Assembly (NCBI RefSeq): GCF_021216675.1
Contig: NZ_CP086120.1
Coordinates: forward strand, 4,772,501 to 4,836,500
From: Streptomyces gobiensis
GTDB taxonomy: Bacteria; Actinomycetota; Actinomycetes; Streptomycetales; Streptomycetaceae
Direction of reading: 5' to 3'
Length of the DNA stretch: 64,000 bases
The position numbers and the translations under genes are program-made. Of this stretch, positions 32,687 to 40,075 are shown in pieces. Within the stretch, counting starts at the first letter, position 1, and the number at the start of each line of letters is the position of its first letter. The notes beneath the pieces were generated by a model that did no database searches, was not told the DNA's origin, and worked only from the letters and a program-made list of their open reading frames with translations.

Positions 32687-33774
32687 GCGGCTTCGTCATA
32701 TCGACATGGTCCGCGGTCTCGCCGTTCGGCATCGGTCGCGCCAGCTTCGAGCGTGGCCTGACCCAGCAGGCGTCAACGGCTGCCGAGCCCGGTGGCGAGG
32801 ACGAGTGGGGCCCGCTTCCCGCGGGGACGTACCTTCCGGTGCCTGGCTTCTCGGCTCGGGAAGTCCTCGGCAAGAAGGGCACCCGGTCGATGGACCGGGT
32901 GTCCGCGCTCGCCGTCACCACCATCAGAGAGCTGTTGGAGGAGAACGCGCACAGCAGCGCGGTGGCGACCGGAGAGCGGGCCGCGCTGGTGCTTGGCACC
33001 ACCACCGGAAGCGTGAAGTCCATGATGGACATCACCCGCGACACCCTGATTCACGAGAAGCCGTTCTATATCGACGCGGCGCGCATCCCCAACGCCATCA
33101 TGAACAGCGCGGCGGCGCAGTGCGCGATCTGGCACCAGATCAAGGGCCCGAACACCACTGTCGCCGGCGGCCGCGTCGCCCCGCTGCTCGCCCTGCGCTA
33201 TTCGCTGCGGTTGCTGGCCGCCGAGCGGGCCAAGGCCGCGCTGTGCGGTGGTGCTGAGGAACTCTCCGCCCCCCGGGCCTGGCTGGAGCACCACGGCCGC
33301 TCAGCGGCGGAACCGGCGGCCCCGCTGGGAGAGGGGTGCGCGCTGCTGCTGGTGGAGCCCGCCGCGGAGGCCCAGGGCTCCGCGCTCGCCGATGTGCTGG
33401 CAGTGGAGACCGGCATCCACACCGGCGCCGACCTGCGTCATTCGCTGATCGAATGTCTGCGGCGCGCGGTCGCCCGCACGGGCGTGACGCTGGACGACGT
33501 CTGGGCCGTGTCTTCTGTGCCGGGCGAAGGACCGCTGGGCGACGCCGAACGGGCCGCCGTCGACGACGTCTTCGGCTCGCCGAAGATCCAGCGTATTCAG
33601 GGCGCGCGGCTGTGGGGCGACGCGGGCGCGGCCACCGCCGCGTTCCAGACGGTGTCCGTGCTCTCCTCCGCCCAGGCCAGTGCCGAGGCGGCGGGCCGGG
33701 TCGCCGTGGTGGTGTCCGTCGACCGCGATGGCGTACTCGGGTGCGCCCTGCTCAGGATGAGGGCTCGATCGTGA
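32683..33774 (+). CDS. KS-beta1, chain-length-factor-like protein
   Basis: A 363-residue degenerate ketosynthase. The active-site Cys position is Gly/Arg: KGPNTTVAGGRVAPLLAL. No HGTGT loop and no second His loop; the corresponding part reads LWGDAGAATAAFQTV. It is a clear paralog of KS-beta4: both share KGTRSMDR near residue 70, MMD-TR near 112 and the AGGR/GGGR site. It should pair with KS-alpha1, five genes upstream, by analogy with the adjacent KS-alpha4/KS-beta4 pair. ATG at 32683 overlaps the preceding stop (ATGA), and its own stop overlaps the dehydratase start. It probably sets chain length for one elongation phase. Confidence 0.87.
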   Translation: MSGFVISTWSAVSPFGIGRASFERGLTQQASTAAEPGGEDEWGPLPAGTYLPVPGFSAREVLGKKGTRSMDRVSALAVTTIRELLEENAHSSAVATGERAALVLGTTTGSVKSMMDITRDTLIHEKPFYIDAARIPNAIMNSAAAQCAIWHQIKGPNTTVAGGRVAPLLALRYSLRLLAAERAKAALCGGAEELSAPRAWLEHHGRSAAEPAAPLGEGCALLLVEPAAEAQGSALADVLAVETGIHTGADLRHSLIECLRRAVARTGVTLDDVWAVSSVPGEGPLGDAERAAVDDVFGSPKIQRIQGARLWGDAGAATAAFQTVSVLSSAQASAEAAGRVAVVVSVDRDGVLGCALLRMRARS

Positions 33775-34250
33775 TCGGTTCCACGGGTGTCCGCAGGAGT
33801 CTGCCGCACCGATATCCCATGCTGCTGGTGGACTCCGTGCGCGAAGTCGTGCCCGGGAAACGGCTGGTCGCCATCAAGGCGGTGACACTCAACGAGCCCT
33901 GGTACTCCCGGCTGCCGCATGACACGGCGGATGAGGACCTCGCCTACCCGCCTGTGCTGCTGCTGGAGTCGTGGGGACAGGCGGCGGGCCTGCTGGCGGG
34001 CGCGGAGAATCCGGGTCCCGGGTCGCAGGAGGGCAGTGTGATGCTCTTCGGCGGCGCTTCCCGTGTCGAGTACCGGCGTCCAGTCCTGCCGGGCGAGGTC
34101 CTGGAGCACCACATCCGGCTGGGCCGGCGGTTCGAGGACGCGGTAACCGTCGAGGGCGAGACCCGCAGCGGGGCCGAGACCGTGCTCACCGTCGGCCAGG
34201 GACTGATGGCCTTCCGGCCCGCCAGCGCGCTGCGGCCGGACACCAACTGA
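33771..34250 (+). CDS. FabA/FabZ-like dehydratase, DH1
   Basis: A 159-residue single-hotdog dehydratase. The catalytic His is in LPHRYPMLLVDSV and the acidic partner in LLLESWGQAAGLL, at FabZ spacing. It removes water from a 3-hydroxyacyl-ACP to give a trans-2-enoyl group; without an enoyl reductase in the cluster the double bond stays. It is closest to DH3 of the same cluster. GTG start with GTGA overlap to KS-beta1. The ketoreductase gene follows after 34 bases. It may act alone or as part of a dehydratase heterodimer, as known from other reducing type II systems. Confidence 0.88.
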   Translation: MIGSTGVRRSLPHRYPMLLVDSVREVVPGKRLVAIKAVTLNEPWYSRLPHDTADEDLAYPPVLLLESWGQAAGLLAGAENPGPGSQEGSVMLFGGASRVEYRRPVLPGEVLEHHIRLGRRFEDAVTVEGETRSGAETVLTVGQGLMAFRPASALRPDTN

Positions 34251-34284
34251 CGAACTCCAACTGACGACAGGGGGACAGCAACTC

Positions 34285-35031
34285 ATGCCCGAAACCACAG
34301 CCAAGGTGGCGCTGGTCAGTGGCGGAACGCGTGGCATCGGCAGAGCCACCACGCTCCGGCTGGCCGAGGACGGATATGACATCGCTTTCTGCTACGCGGC
34401 AAACGCCGACGCGGCGGCCGGACTGGAGAAGGAGATCGCCGCTCTCGGCCGGCGTGTCTTCTCCCTGCGCGCGGATGTCACCGACACCAGCGCCGTACAG
34501 GAACTGGTCAGGCGTACCGAGGAGACCATCGGGCCGGTCGACGCCGTTGTCACCTCGGCCGGGATCACCCGGGACAACCCGCTGCTGCTGATGAAGGACG
34601 AGGACTGGCACGCGGTCATCGACGTCAACCTCAGCGGGACATACAACATCTGCCGTGCCGTCGTCTTCGCGATGATGAAGCGCAAGTCCGGCGTGATCGT
34701 CAACCTCTCCTCGGTGGCCGGCGTCTACGGCAACGCCACCCAGAGCAACTACGCCGCGTCCAAGGCGGGCATCATCGGCTTCACCCGGTCGCTGGCCAAG
34801 GAGGTCGGCCCCTACGGCATCCGGGCCAATGTCGTCGCCCCCGGCTTCATCAGCACCGATATGACGGCCGAGCTCAGCGAGAAGGTCATCGAGCAGGCGC
34901 TGAACCAGATACCGCTGCGCCGCGTCGGCACCGCCGACGAGGTCGCCGAGCTGGTCTCCTTCCTGGTCTCCGACCGCGCCGCCTACGTCACCGGATCCGT
35001 CTTCCACGTCGACGGCGGCATTCATCTGTGA
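34285..35031 (+). CDS. 3-oxoacyl-ACP reductase (FabG-like KR)
   Basis: A 248-residue short-chain dehydrogenase using NADPH. Cofactor motif SGGTRGIGRATTLRLAE near residue 12, NNAG-equivalent VTSAGITRDN, catalytic Ser in LSSVAGVYGN, Tyr and Lys in NYAASKAGIIGFT. C-terminal FVSDRAAYVTGSVFHVDGG is FabG-like. It is the only ketoreductase in the cluster, so it must serve all elongation steps. ATG at 34285 with GGGGGA upstream. A structured 161-base gap follows it, unlike the overlapping genes before. Confidence 0.95.
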   Translation: MPETTAKVALVSGGTRGIGRATTLRLAEDGYDIAFCYAANADAAAGLEKEIAALGRRVFSLRADVTDTSAVQELVRRTEETIGPVDAVVTSAGITRDNPLLLMKDEDWHAVIDVNLSGTYNICRAVVFAMMKRKSGVIVNLSSVAGVYGNATQSNYAASKAGIIGFTRSLAKEVGPYGIRANVVAPGFISTDMTAELSEKVIEQALNQIPLRRVGTADEVAELVSFLVSDRAAYVTGSVFHVDGGIHL

Positions 35032-35192
35032 CCTGGCCGATCCGCCCCCCCGCCTGAAGAAGGGGCTTACAACCTGAGGCTTGCGGTCCAGCCCGAACCG
35101 GTCCCTTGCGGGACAGCCGAAAGGAATGACCACACACCAGGGAAGCGATTCCCCCACCGGCTGAAGCCGGTGGTCCCCTCACTAGGAGACTC
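35032..35192 (+). mobile_element. Possible remnant of an IS200/IS605-type right end
   Basis: The largest gap in an otherwise tightly packed operon. It contains a perfect 8-bp hairpin with a 4-base loop (stem at 35154-35161 and 35166-35173, CCACCGGC/GCCGGTGG) preceded by GGAAGCGATTCCC. It also contains an upstream 5-bp hairpin (GTCCC/GGGAC at 35101-35114). The purine-rich lead, then GAAGCGA, C-run and terminal GC hairpin resemble the right ends of TnpB-carrying IS200/IS605 elements, which also encode the omega RNA scaffold. No tnpA or tnpB is present. A simple intercistronic terminator or stabilising hairpin is the alternative. Assigned from pattern memory, so uncertain. Confidence 0.35.
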
Positions 35193-35930
35193 ATGGCTGA
35201 CAAGGCCACGGCCAAGCCGGGCAAGGGGCCCCGCTGGTACTTCTCGCTCCGCAGCCCCTACTCCTGGATGGCCTATCGCGACCTCACCGAGCGGTATCCC
35301 GATGTCGCCGACGCCATCGAGTGGATTCCGTTCTGGGAGCCTGACGAGCAGACCGCCAAGCTGCTCGCGGAGGCCCAGGTCGAGTTGCCCATCGTTCCGA
35401 TGTCCCGGGCGAAGAACTTCTACATCCTCCAGGACACCGCCCGGCTGTCCAAGGCCCGTGGCTGGACGATGAGCTGGCCCATCGACCGGGACCCCAACTG
35501 GGAGGTCTCCCACCTCGGGTATCTGGTGGCCGCGGACGCCGGGCAGGGCCGCGCGTTCATCGACCGGGTCTACAAGGCCCGCTGGGAGCAGAACCGGGAC
35601 ATCTGCGACCGCGAGGTCATCGGTGACATCGGCGCCGAGCTCGGCCTGGACGCCGAGCGGGTGGCGAACGCCTCCGACGACGCCGAGCTGCGCCGACGCG
35701 GCGTCGCGGCGCTGACGCGCTCCTACAAGGACGGCCTGTTCGGTGTGCCCTTCTTCGTGCACCGGCGCGACAAGTACTTCGGCGTCGACCGCCTCCGCGC
35801 GTACGTCGCCAGCATGCGGGGCGAGGAGGCGCCCGCGGGCGACCGCCAGTCCTGGCTCGACGACCTCATCGAACTGCCCGAGCTCGTCACACCGGGAGGC
35901 GACGCGGGGCACGCGGGCGGCTGTGGCTGA
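35193..35930 (+). CDS. DsbA/HCCA-isomerase-family protein
   Basis: A 245-residue thioredoxin-fold protein of the DsbA/2-hydroxychromene-2-carboxylate isomerase superfamily. The start is WYFSLRSPYSWMAYRDL, where the Ser replaces the redox Cys of true DsbA, so it is an isomerase and not an oxidase. The terminal fold signature KDGLFGVPFFVHRRDKYFGV is typical. Related proteins in cinnamoyl-lipid type II PKS clusters are thought to make a cis double bond that permits ring closure. That makes it a candidate polyene cis/trans isomerase here; inference. Strong ribosome site (AGGAG) before ATG at 35193. Followed after 38 bases by ACP2. Confidence 0.85.
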   Translation: MADKATAKPGKGPRWYFSLRSPYSWMAYRDLTERYPDVADAIEWIPFWEPDEQTAKLLAEAQVELPIVPMSRAKNFYILQDTARLSKARGWTMSWPIDRDPNWEVSHLGYLVAADAGQGRAFIDRVYKARWEQNRDICDREVIGDIGAELGLDAERVANASDDAELRRRGVAALTRSYKDGLFGVPFFVHRRDKYFGVDRLRAYVASMRGEEAPAGDRQSWLDDLIELPELVTPGGDAGHAGGCG

Positions 35931-35968
35931 TCCGGCACCCGCTCACGACAACGAACAGGAGTACCGCC

Positions 35969-36226
35969 ATGCCAACTGCAAACCCCATAGACGAGGACGC
36001 GCTGCGCGACCTCATTGCCGATGTGCTGGACCTTGAGCCGAGCGTGATCACCGACGACGCGCACTTCATCGAAGACCTCGGCGTGGACTCGCTGCTCGCG
36101 CTGGAGCTCGCGGTGACGATGGAACGGCATTTCGAGATCAAGATCGAGTCAACGGAGATCGCCGATGTCGTGCGGATGCGTGATGTCGTCGCGCTGCTCA
36201 GCCGGAAGCTGGCGAGCGCGGTCTGA
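35969..36226 (+). CDS. Acyl carrier protein, ACP2
   Basis: An 85-residue ACP. The phosphopantetheine Ser is in EDLGVDSLLALELAV, about residue 41. It resembles ACP3 (same GVDSLL core and TMERHF/SIEQTY helix context) and not ACP1. The start follows AGGAG by 7 bases. It precedes KS-alpha3 by 66 bases; a 6-bp hairpin (GCGGCC/GGCCGC) lies in that gap. The neighbours make it the likely carrier for the KS-alpha3/KS-beta3 pair. Confidence 0.93.
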   Translation: MPTANPIDEDALRDLIADVLDLEPSVITDDAHFIEDLGVDSLLALELAVTMERHFEIKIESTEIADVVRMRDVVALLSRKLASAV

Positions 36227-36292
36227 GCGGCCATACAGGCCGCGCCGCCGCCTTCCCGCAGCGCTGCGACTGCCGCAGGCGAGAGGAACATG

Positions 36293-37480
36293 ATGAGTGA
36301 AGTTGTCGTGACCGGCCTGGGCGCGTTATCCGGTGCGGGCAGTGGCGTTGACGCCTTCTGGCGCGCCATGTGGGAGGCCGATCGCCCGCCGGAGCAGCCC
36401 ACGGCCCAACTGGGGGCGGGGCGCACGGTGCCGCCGCCGTTGTGCCAGTCCGTGCCGGACGGCGCGCTCCATGAGGCAGCGTCTGTATACGAGGGACTGC
36501 CGCTGGGGCGGGCCAGCCAGGCCGCGATCCAGGTGGCGGATATGGCCGTGCGAGATGTCAAGACGCAGTCGGCGGCCCCGGGACGGCTTGGGGTCATCAT
36601 GGCCAGCGGGGTGTCCGACGCAGGTCTGCTGGAGGAGTGGCGGGCGGGCACCCGGACACCCCCTGACCCATGGGTGCCCAGCTTTCCGGCCGCCGCCGCG
36701 ATCGCCGACCGCTATGGCGCCGAGGTGGCCGCCACCAGTCCTTCCAACGCCTGTGCGGGCGGCTCCTACGCGATTGCGATGGGAGCTGACCTGATCCGCG
36801 CGGGTGAGGCGGACATCGTGATCGCGGGCGCCGTGGAGATGTACTCCCGGGTGATCGCGGCGAGCTTCACCCGGCTCGGCGCGCTGGACCCGGACGGTGT
36901 ACGTCCGTTCCACCGAGCCCGCAAGGGGACGGGGATGGGCGAGGGTGCCGCCGCCCTCGTCCTGGAGTCGGCCGAGCACGCCGCTCAACGCGGTGCCAGG
37001 GTCCGGGGCCGGCTGCTCAGCTCCGGGTGGACCTGCGACGCCTACCACCCCACCGCCCCCAATCCGGACGGCGAGCAGATCGCGCGGGCGGTGCGCGAAG
37101 CCCTGCGCGGCGCCGCTGTGCACGCCGGCGACATCTCCCTTGTCGTCCCGCACGCGACCGGCACCGAGCTCAATGACGCCACCGAGGCGCGGGTCCTGCA
37201 CGACGTGTTCGGTCCGCGCGCCGCTCAGCTGCCCCTGTACAGCCTCAAGGCCCTCATCGGTCACACCGGTAGCGCGTCAGGAGCGCTGTCCGCCGTTGCC
37301 GCGCTGCTCATGCTGGAGCATCGGCGGGTGCCGCGCAACGTGCCCATCGACGACCAGGACCCGGAGTGCGCCGTGCTGCTGTCCACCGAGCCCGTCACCC
37401 CCAAGGGCCGCCTGGCGTTGGTCAACGCCTTCGGGTTCGGCGGGCACAACATCTCCCTGCTGTTCGAAGGAGTACGTTGA
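36293..37480 (+). CDS. Ketosynthase KS-alpha3 (CHH complete, one TTA codon)
   Basis: A 395-residue ketosynthase. Cys154 in SPSNACAGGSYAIAMG, His in VVPHATGTELND (Ala where most have Gly) and His in LIGHTGSASGALSA. It ends NAFGFGGHNISLLFEG. It groups with KS-alpha2 by motif style. A TTA leucine codon lies in frame at 36326-36328, near the start, so translation should depend on the bldA tRNA; I saw no other TTA in the structural genes by eye. ATG at 36293 chosen (AGAGGA 5 bases upstream); ATG at 36290 is alternative. Partner KS-beta3 starts 2 bases after its stop. Confidence 0.91.
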   Translation: MSEVVVTGLGALSGAGSGVDAFWRAMWEADRPPEQPTAQLGAGRTVPPPLCQSVPDGALHEAASVYEGLPLGRASQAAIQVADMAVRDVKTQSAAPGRLGVIMASGVSDAGLLEEWRAGTRTPPDPWVPSFPAAAAIADRYGAEVAATSPSNACAGGSYAIAMGADLIRAGEADIVIAGAVEMYSRVIAASFTRLGALDPDGVRPFHRARKGTGMGEGAAALVLESAEHAAQRGARVRGRLLSSGWTCDAYHPTAPNPDGEQIARAVREALRGAAVHAGDISLVVPHATGTELNDATEARVLHDVFGPRAAQLPLYSLKALIGHTGSASGALSAVAALLMLEHRRVPRNVPIDDQDPECAVLLSTEPVTPKGRLALVNAFGFGGHNISLLFEGVR

Positions 37481-37482
37481 TC

Positions 37483-38430
37483 ATGACTGCGCCGACCGCA
37501 TCGGCGGCGGACCTGGTGGTGTCGGGCATCGGAACCGCGCTCCCGCCTCCGGACGGCGACGGAGGTGAGGAGTGGTTCGACTACCGCACGGAACTGGGAC
37601 CCCGGGGCTACAAGTACGTGCCCCGCGCCACTCAGCTGCTGCTCGCCGCCGCCAAACGGGCACTGGCCGAGGCCCGGTGGACACCCGAAGGGGGCAGTGC
37701 GGAGGACTGCGGTGTGGCGCTGGCGTCCAACAACTGCGCGTCCCGGCTGCACGCCACCATCGACCGCACCGTGCTCACCCGTGGCGTCGAGGTGCTGCGT
37801 CCCGCGACGGTGCCGTTCTTCTCGGTGAACCTCTTCCTCAGCAGGCTGGCGATCGAGCATGGCCTCCGGGGATTCAGCCTCGCCCTGCACTCGCCGCGCA
37901 TCGCCGGCCTGGAGGCCATCGAGGCAGGGGCGCGTGCGGTACGGCTCGGCCGAGCGCGCTGGCTGGTGCTCGGCGTCACGGAGGACCCACTGGATGAGGC
38001 CGAGCCGCGTTCCGCCGACTCCGAGGACGGTGCCGCCGTGCTGATCGCGGAGCCCGTGAAGCGTGCGGAGGCGCGGCAGGCCCATGTCTACGGGCGCTGT
38101 GCCGTCCGTTCGCTCTTCCTGCCGCCATCGGCGCTCACGTCCGATGGGGCCGCCGCACGGCGGCTGGTGCTCGCGGCGCTACGGGCGGTGGGCGCCGGCG
38201 CACCGGCCGAGATGCCGGTACGGCTGGTGGGGGACGACTCCCCGGTCTCGGACGCGGTGGCGGCGGCGCTGGGAGCCCGGACCGAACGGCGGCACGCGGG
38301 GCCCGGGGCACTGGCTCCCCTGCTTGAGGTGACCTCGGAGCTGCGCGCAGGAGCGGGACGGGAGAGGGTCATCGCGACCGCGGCGGCCACCGGCAACGTG
38401 GCCATCGCCAGGGTCACGGCAACCGCATAG
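37483..38430 (+). CDS. KS-beta3, strongly degenerate chain-length-factor-like protein
   Basis: A 315-residue KS-fold remnant, the shortest of the eight. The active-site region reads SLALHSPRIAGLEAI, with no Cys, and neither HGTGT nor the GHT loop exists. The N-terminal part, LVVSGIGTALPPPDG and GPRGYKYVPRATQLLL, links it to KS-beta2. ATG at 37483 (AAGGAG 10 bases upstream) or TTG at 37477. It is the last gene of the left PKS operon and stops 9 bases before a strong bidirectional terminator. Its role is presumed structural, as partner of KS-alpha3. Confidence 0.8.
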   Translation: MTAPTASAADLVVSGIGTALPPPDGDGGEEWFDYRTELGPRGYKYVPRATQLLLAAAKRALAEARWTPEGGSAEDCGVALASNNCASRLHATIDRTVLTRGVEVLRPATVPFFSVNLFLSRLAIEHGLRGFSLALHSPRIAGLEAIEAGARAVRLGRARWLVLGVTEDPLDEAEPRSADSEDGAAVLIAEPVKRAEARQAHVYGRCAVRSLFLPPSALTSDGAAARRLVLAALRAVGAGAPAEMPVRLVGDDSPVSDAVAAALGARTERRHAGPGALAPLLEVTSELRAGAGRERVIATAAATGNVAIARVTATA

Positions 38431-38439
38431 CCATCCTCC

Positions 38440-38492
38440 GGGTACAGCAGCTGGGGGGCACCGCGCCGCGGTGCCCCCCAGCTGCTGTACCC
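38440..38492. terminator. Long bidirectional terminator hairpin
   Basis: A perfect 23-bp inverted repeat (stems 38440-38462 and 38470-38492, beginning GGGTACAGCAGCTGGGG) with a 7-base loop. It lies 9 bases after the KS-beta3 stop on the plus strand and 4 bases after the oxoamine synthase stop on the minus strand, so it serves both convergent transcripts. Confidence 0.85.
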
Positions 38493-38496
38493 GGGA

Positions 38497-39786
38497 TCAG
38501 AGGCCGAACTTCGAGCGGAATTCACGCATGAGTGAGATGAAGCCGTCGATATGTTCGTCCGTGTGAGTCGCGTTGAGGATGAGACGCATGGTGGCGTGGT
38601 TTTTCCGTGCTGCTGGGAAGAGATAGACGGGAATCCGGTAACCGCGCTCCAGGAAGGCTTCCTTGATGGCGTTTCCGACGGGTTCGGGGCCCACGTCGAT
38701 GGAAGTCATGATTGAGGGGGTTGGATTGAGTTCGAAGCCCTCGTCGATGAGCCGCTGACGGAAATATGCGACGCGGGCCAGGTAATTGTCAATGATCTCC
38801 GGCTCCTGCTGGGTGAGCAGGCGCATCACATATGCCGCCGTGGCCGCGGTCGGCGGCTGCACTTGTGCGGTGAAGACCGACGCCATATTGAGCGCCTCCA
38901 TCGAGTACATGGCGTCACGGGGGCCGACGATAAGTCCACCCTCCAGACCCACGGACTTCTTGAGGGAGATCATGATGAACGTGGCACGGTACATTCCCGC
39001 GTACTCTTTCGCGAACGGGCGGTGCTGTGCGCCGTACACCAGGAAGCCGTTGGCGTCGTCCACGAAGCTCAGTGCGCCGTACTTCTCACAGACATCGACG
39101 AGGTCGTGCATGGGTGCCACGGAGCCGTCGATCGAGTAGACGCTCTCGAAGACGACGACGACCCGTTTGCCCCGCAGTCGCTGGAGGACCTGTTCCAGGT
39201 GCTCGGGGTTGTTGTGCTTGAAGGAGAAGAGCCGTCGACCGTACTCGAGCTTCTCTGCGGCCTTCCACAGGCTCCAGTGGTTGTCGCGGTCGAACACGAA
39301 GACCACATCGGTCAGGTCGATCCGCATGTCGTCGGACCAGGCTTGCTTGTTCGACATCGCATGGATGAAGCCGATGTTGGCCAGCATGCCCGTCGCGTAG
39401 CCGATCGCTCGCTCCTTGCCCAGGATGCGGCAGAGCTCGGCCTCCATATCGATGTGCGGACGCGTCACGCCCTGGCTGATCCGGGCGCCGCCGGTGGCCA
39501 GCCCGTAGCGGCGAGCCGCATCGGTGAAGGTGTCCATTACATCCGGCCTGCTGTGCAGGTTCAGGAAGTTGACAGGCGCGAAGTTCACCAGCTGCCTGCC
39601 CTGCATCGTCACCTCGGGGACGCCGGACATGCCCTCGCTGAAAGGCACCCCGATGCCAAACTGGCGTAGGCCCTCGGCAAACTGGTCGAAGTGCCACTGA
39701 GGAGCGCCGCTGGACGACGCGGTCTCTTCCGCCTTTTCGGCGGCGGGAATGGGAGCAGCTGCCTGCTCTCGTGCATCTAGCGTCAT
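38497..39786 (-). CDS. PLP-dependent alpha-oxoamine synthase
   Basis: A 429-residue fold-type I PLP enzyme of the AONS/KBL/ALAS/SPT family. It condenses an acyl thioester with an amino acid, losing CO2, to give an alpha-aminoketone. Visible: PVNFLNLHSRPDVMD (usual NNYLGL region), LATGGARISQG, the stacking His170 in RDNHWSLW, FESVYSIDGSVAPM, VDDANGFLVYG (Asp kept, His of the usual DEAH changed to Asn) and the Schiff-base Lys in ISLKKSVGLEGG, about residue 275. The N-terminal 40 residues are a variable Ala/Glu tail. ATG at 39786 with AGGAGG upstream. It alone is on the minus strand amid the PKS genes, so it has its own promoter. Probable role: releasing the finished polyene from ACP. Confidence 0.88.
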   Translation of the reverse strand: MTLDAREQAAAPIPAAEKAEETASSSGAPQWHFDQFAEGLRQFGIGVPFSEGMSGVPEVTMQGRQLVNFAPVNFLNLHSRPDVMDTFTDAARRYGLATGGARISQGVTRPHIDMEAELCRILGKERAIGYATGMLANIGFIHAMSNKQAWSDDMRIDLTDVVFVFDRDNHWSLWKAAEKLEYGRRLFSFKHNNPEHLEQVLQRLRGKRVVVVFESVYSIDGSVAPMHDLVDVCEKYGALSFVDDANGFLVYGAQHRPFAKEYAGMYRATFIMISLKKSVGLEGGLIVGPRDAMYSMEALNMASVFTAQVQPPTAATAAYVMRLLTQQEPEIIDNYLARVAYFRQRLIDEGFELNPTPSIMTSIDVGPEPVGNAIKEAFLERGYRIPVYLFPAARKNHATMRLILNATHTDEHIDGFISLMREFRSKFGL

Positions 39787-40075
39787 CTGATTTCCTCCTG
39801 ATCGCTGTGGGAATCTAGCAGTGCGAGCAGCGCGATTTTCCGGACACCTGGTGTGTTGGCAAGTTGCTGTAACACGGGGGCGTGCCACCTGTCTTTGTGT
39901 CTTCCGGAGAGTGGCGTTCTGTGTGTGAGCCCAAGCGGTTGTGGCAGGTCCTTGTCCGCGGGCGGAAATGCGGACCGCAGCTGTCTTAACCTCATCGATG
40001 ACCGGGATCTTCGCCGGGTTACCAGCTCTGGCCACGGACCGGGGCACTGTCCACTGACGACGACTGGGAGAAGCC
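39787..40075. promoter_or_regulatory. Divergent promoter region, oxoamine synthase / KS-alpha4
   Basis: A 289-base gap between two divergent starts, the only such site inside the PKS genes. It must contain both promoters. An imperfect dyad, GTGTTGGCAAGTTGCTGTAA followed by CAC (about 39851-39873), is a candidate operator. The region is lower in GC than the genes. No consensus -35/-10 pair stands out on either strand. Confidence 0.5.

Noticed and set aside
38497..39786. Oxoamine synthase read as a 5-aminolevulinate synthase for a C5N unit
   Set aside because: The acyl-CoA ligase and amide synthetase that accompany C5N pathways are absent, and motif details differ from ALAS; not fully excluded.
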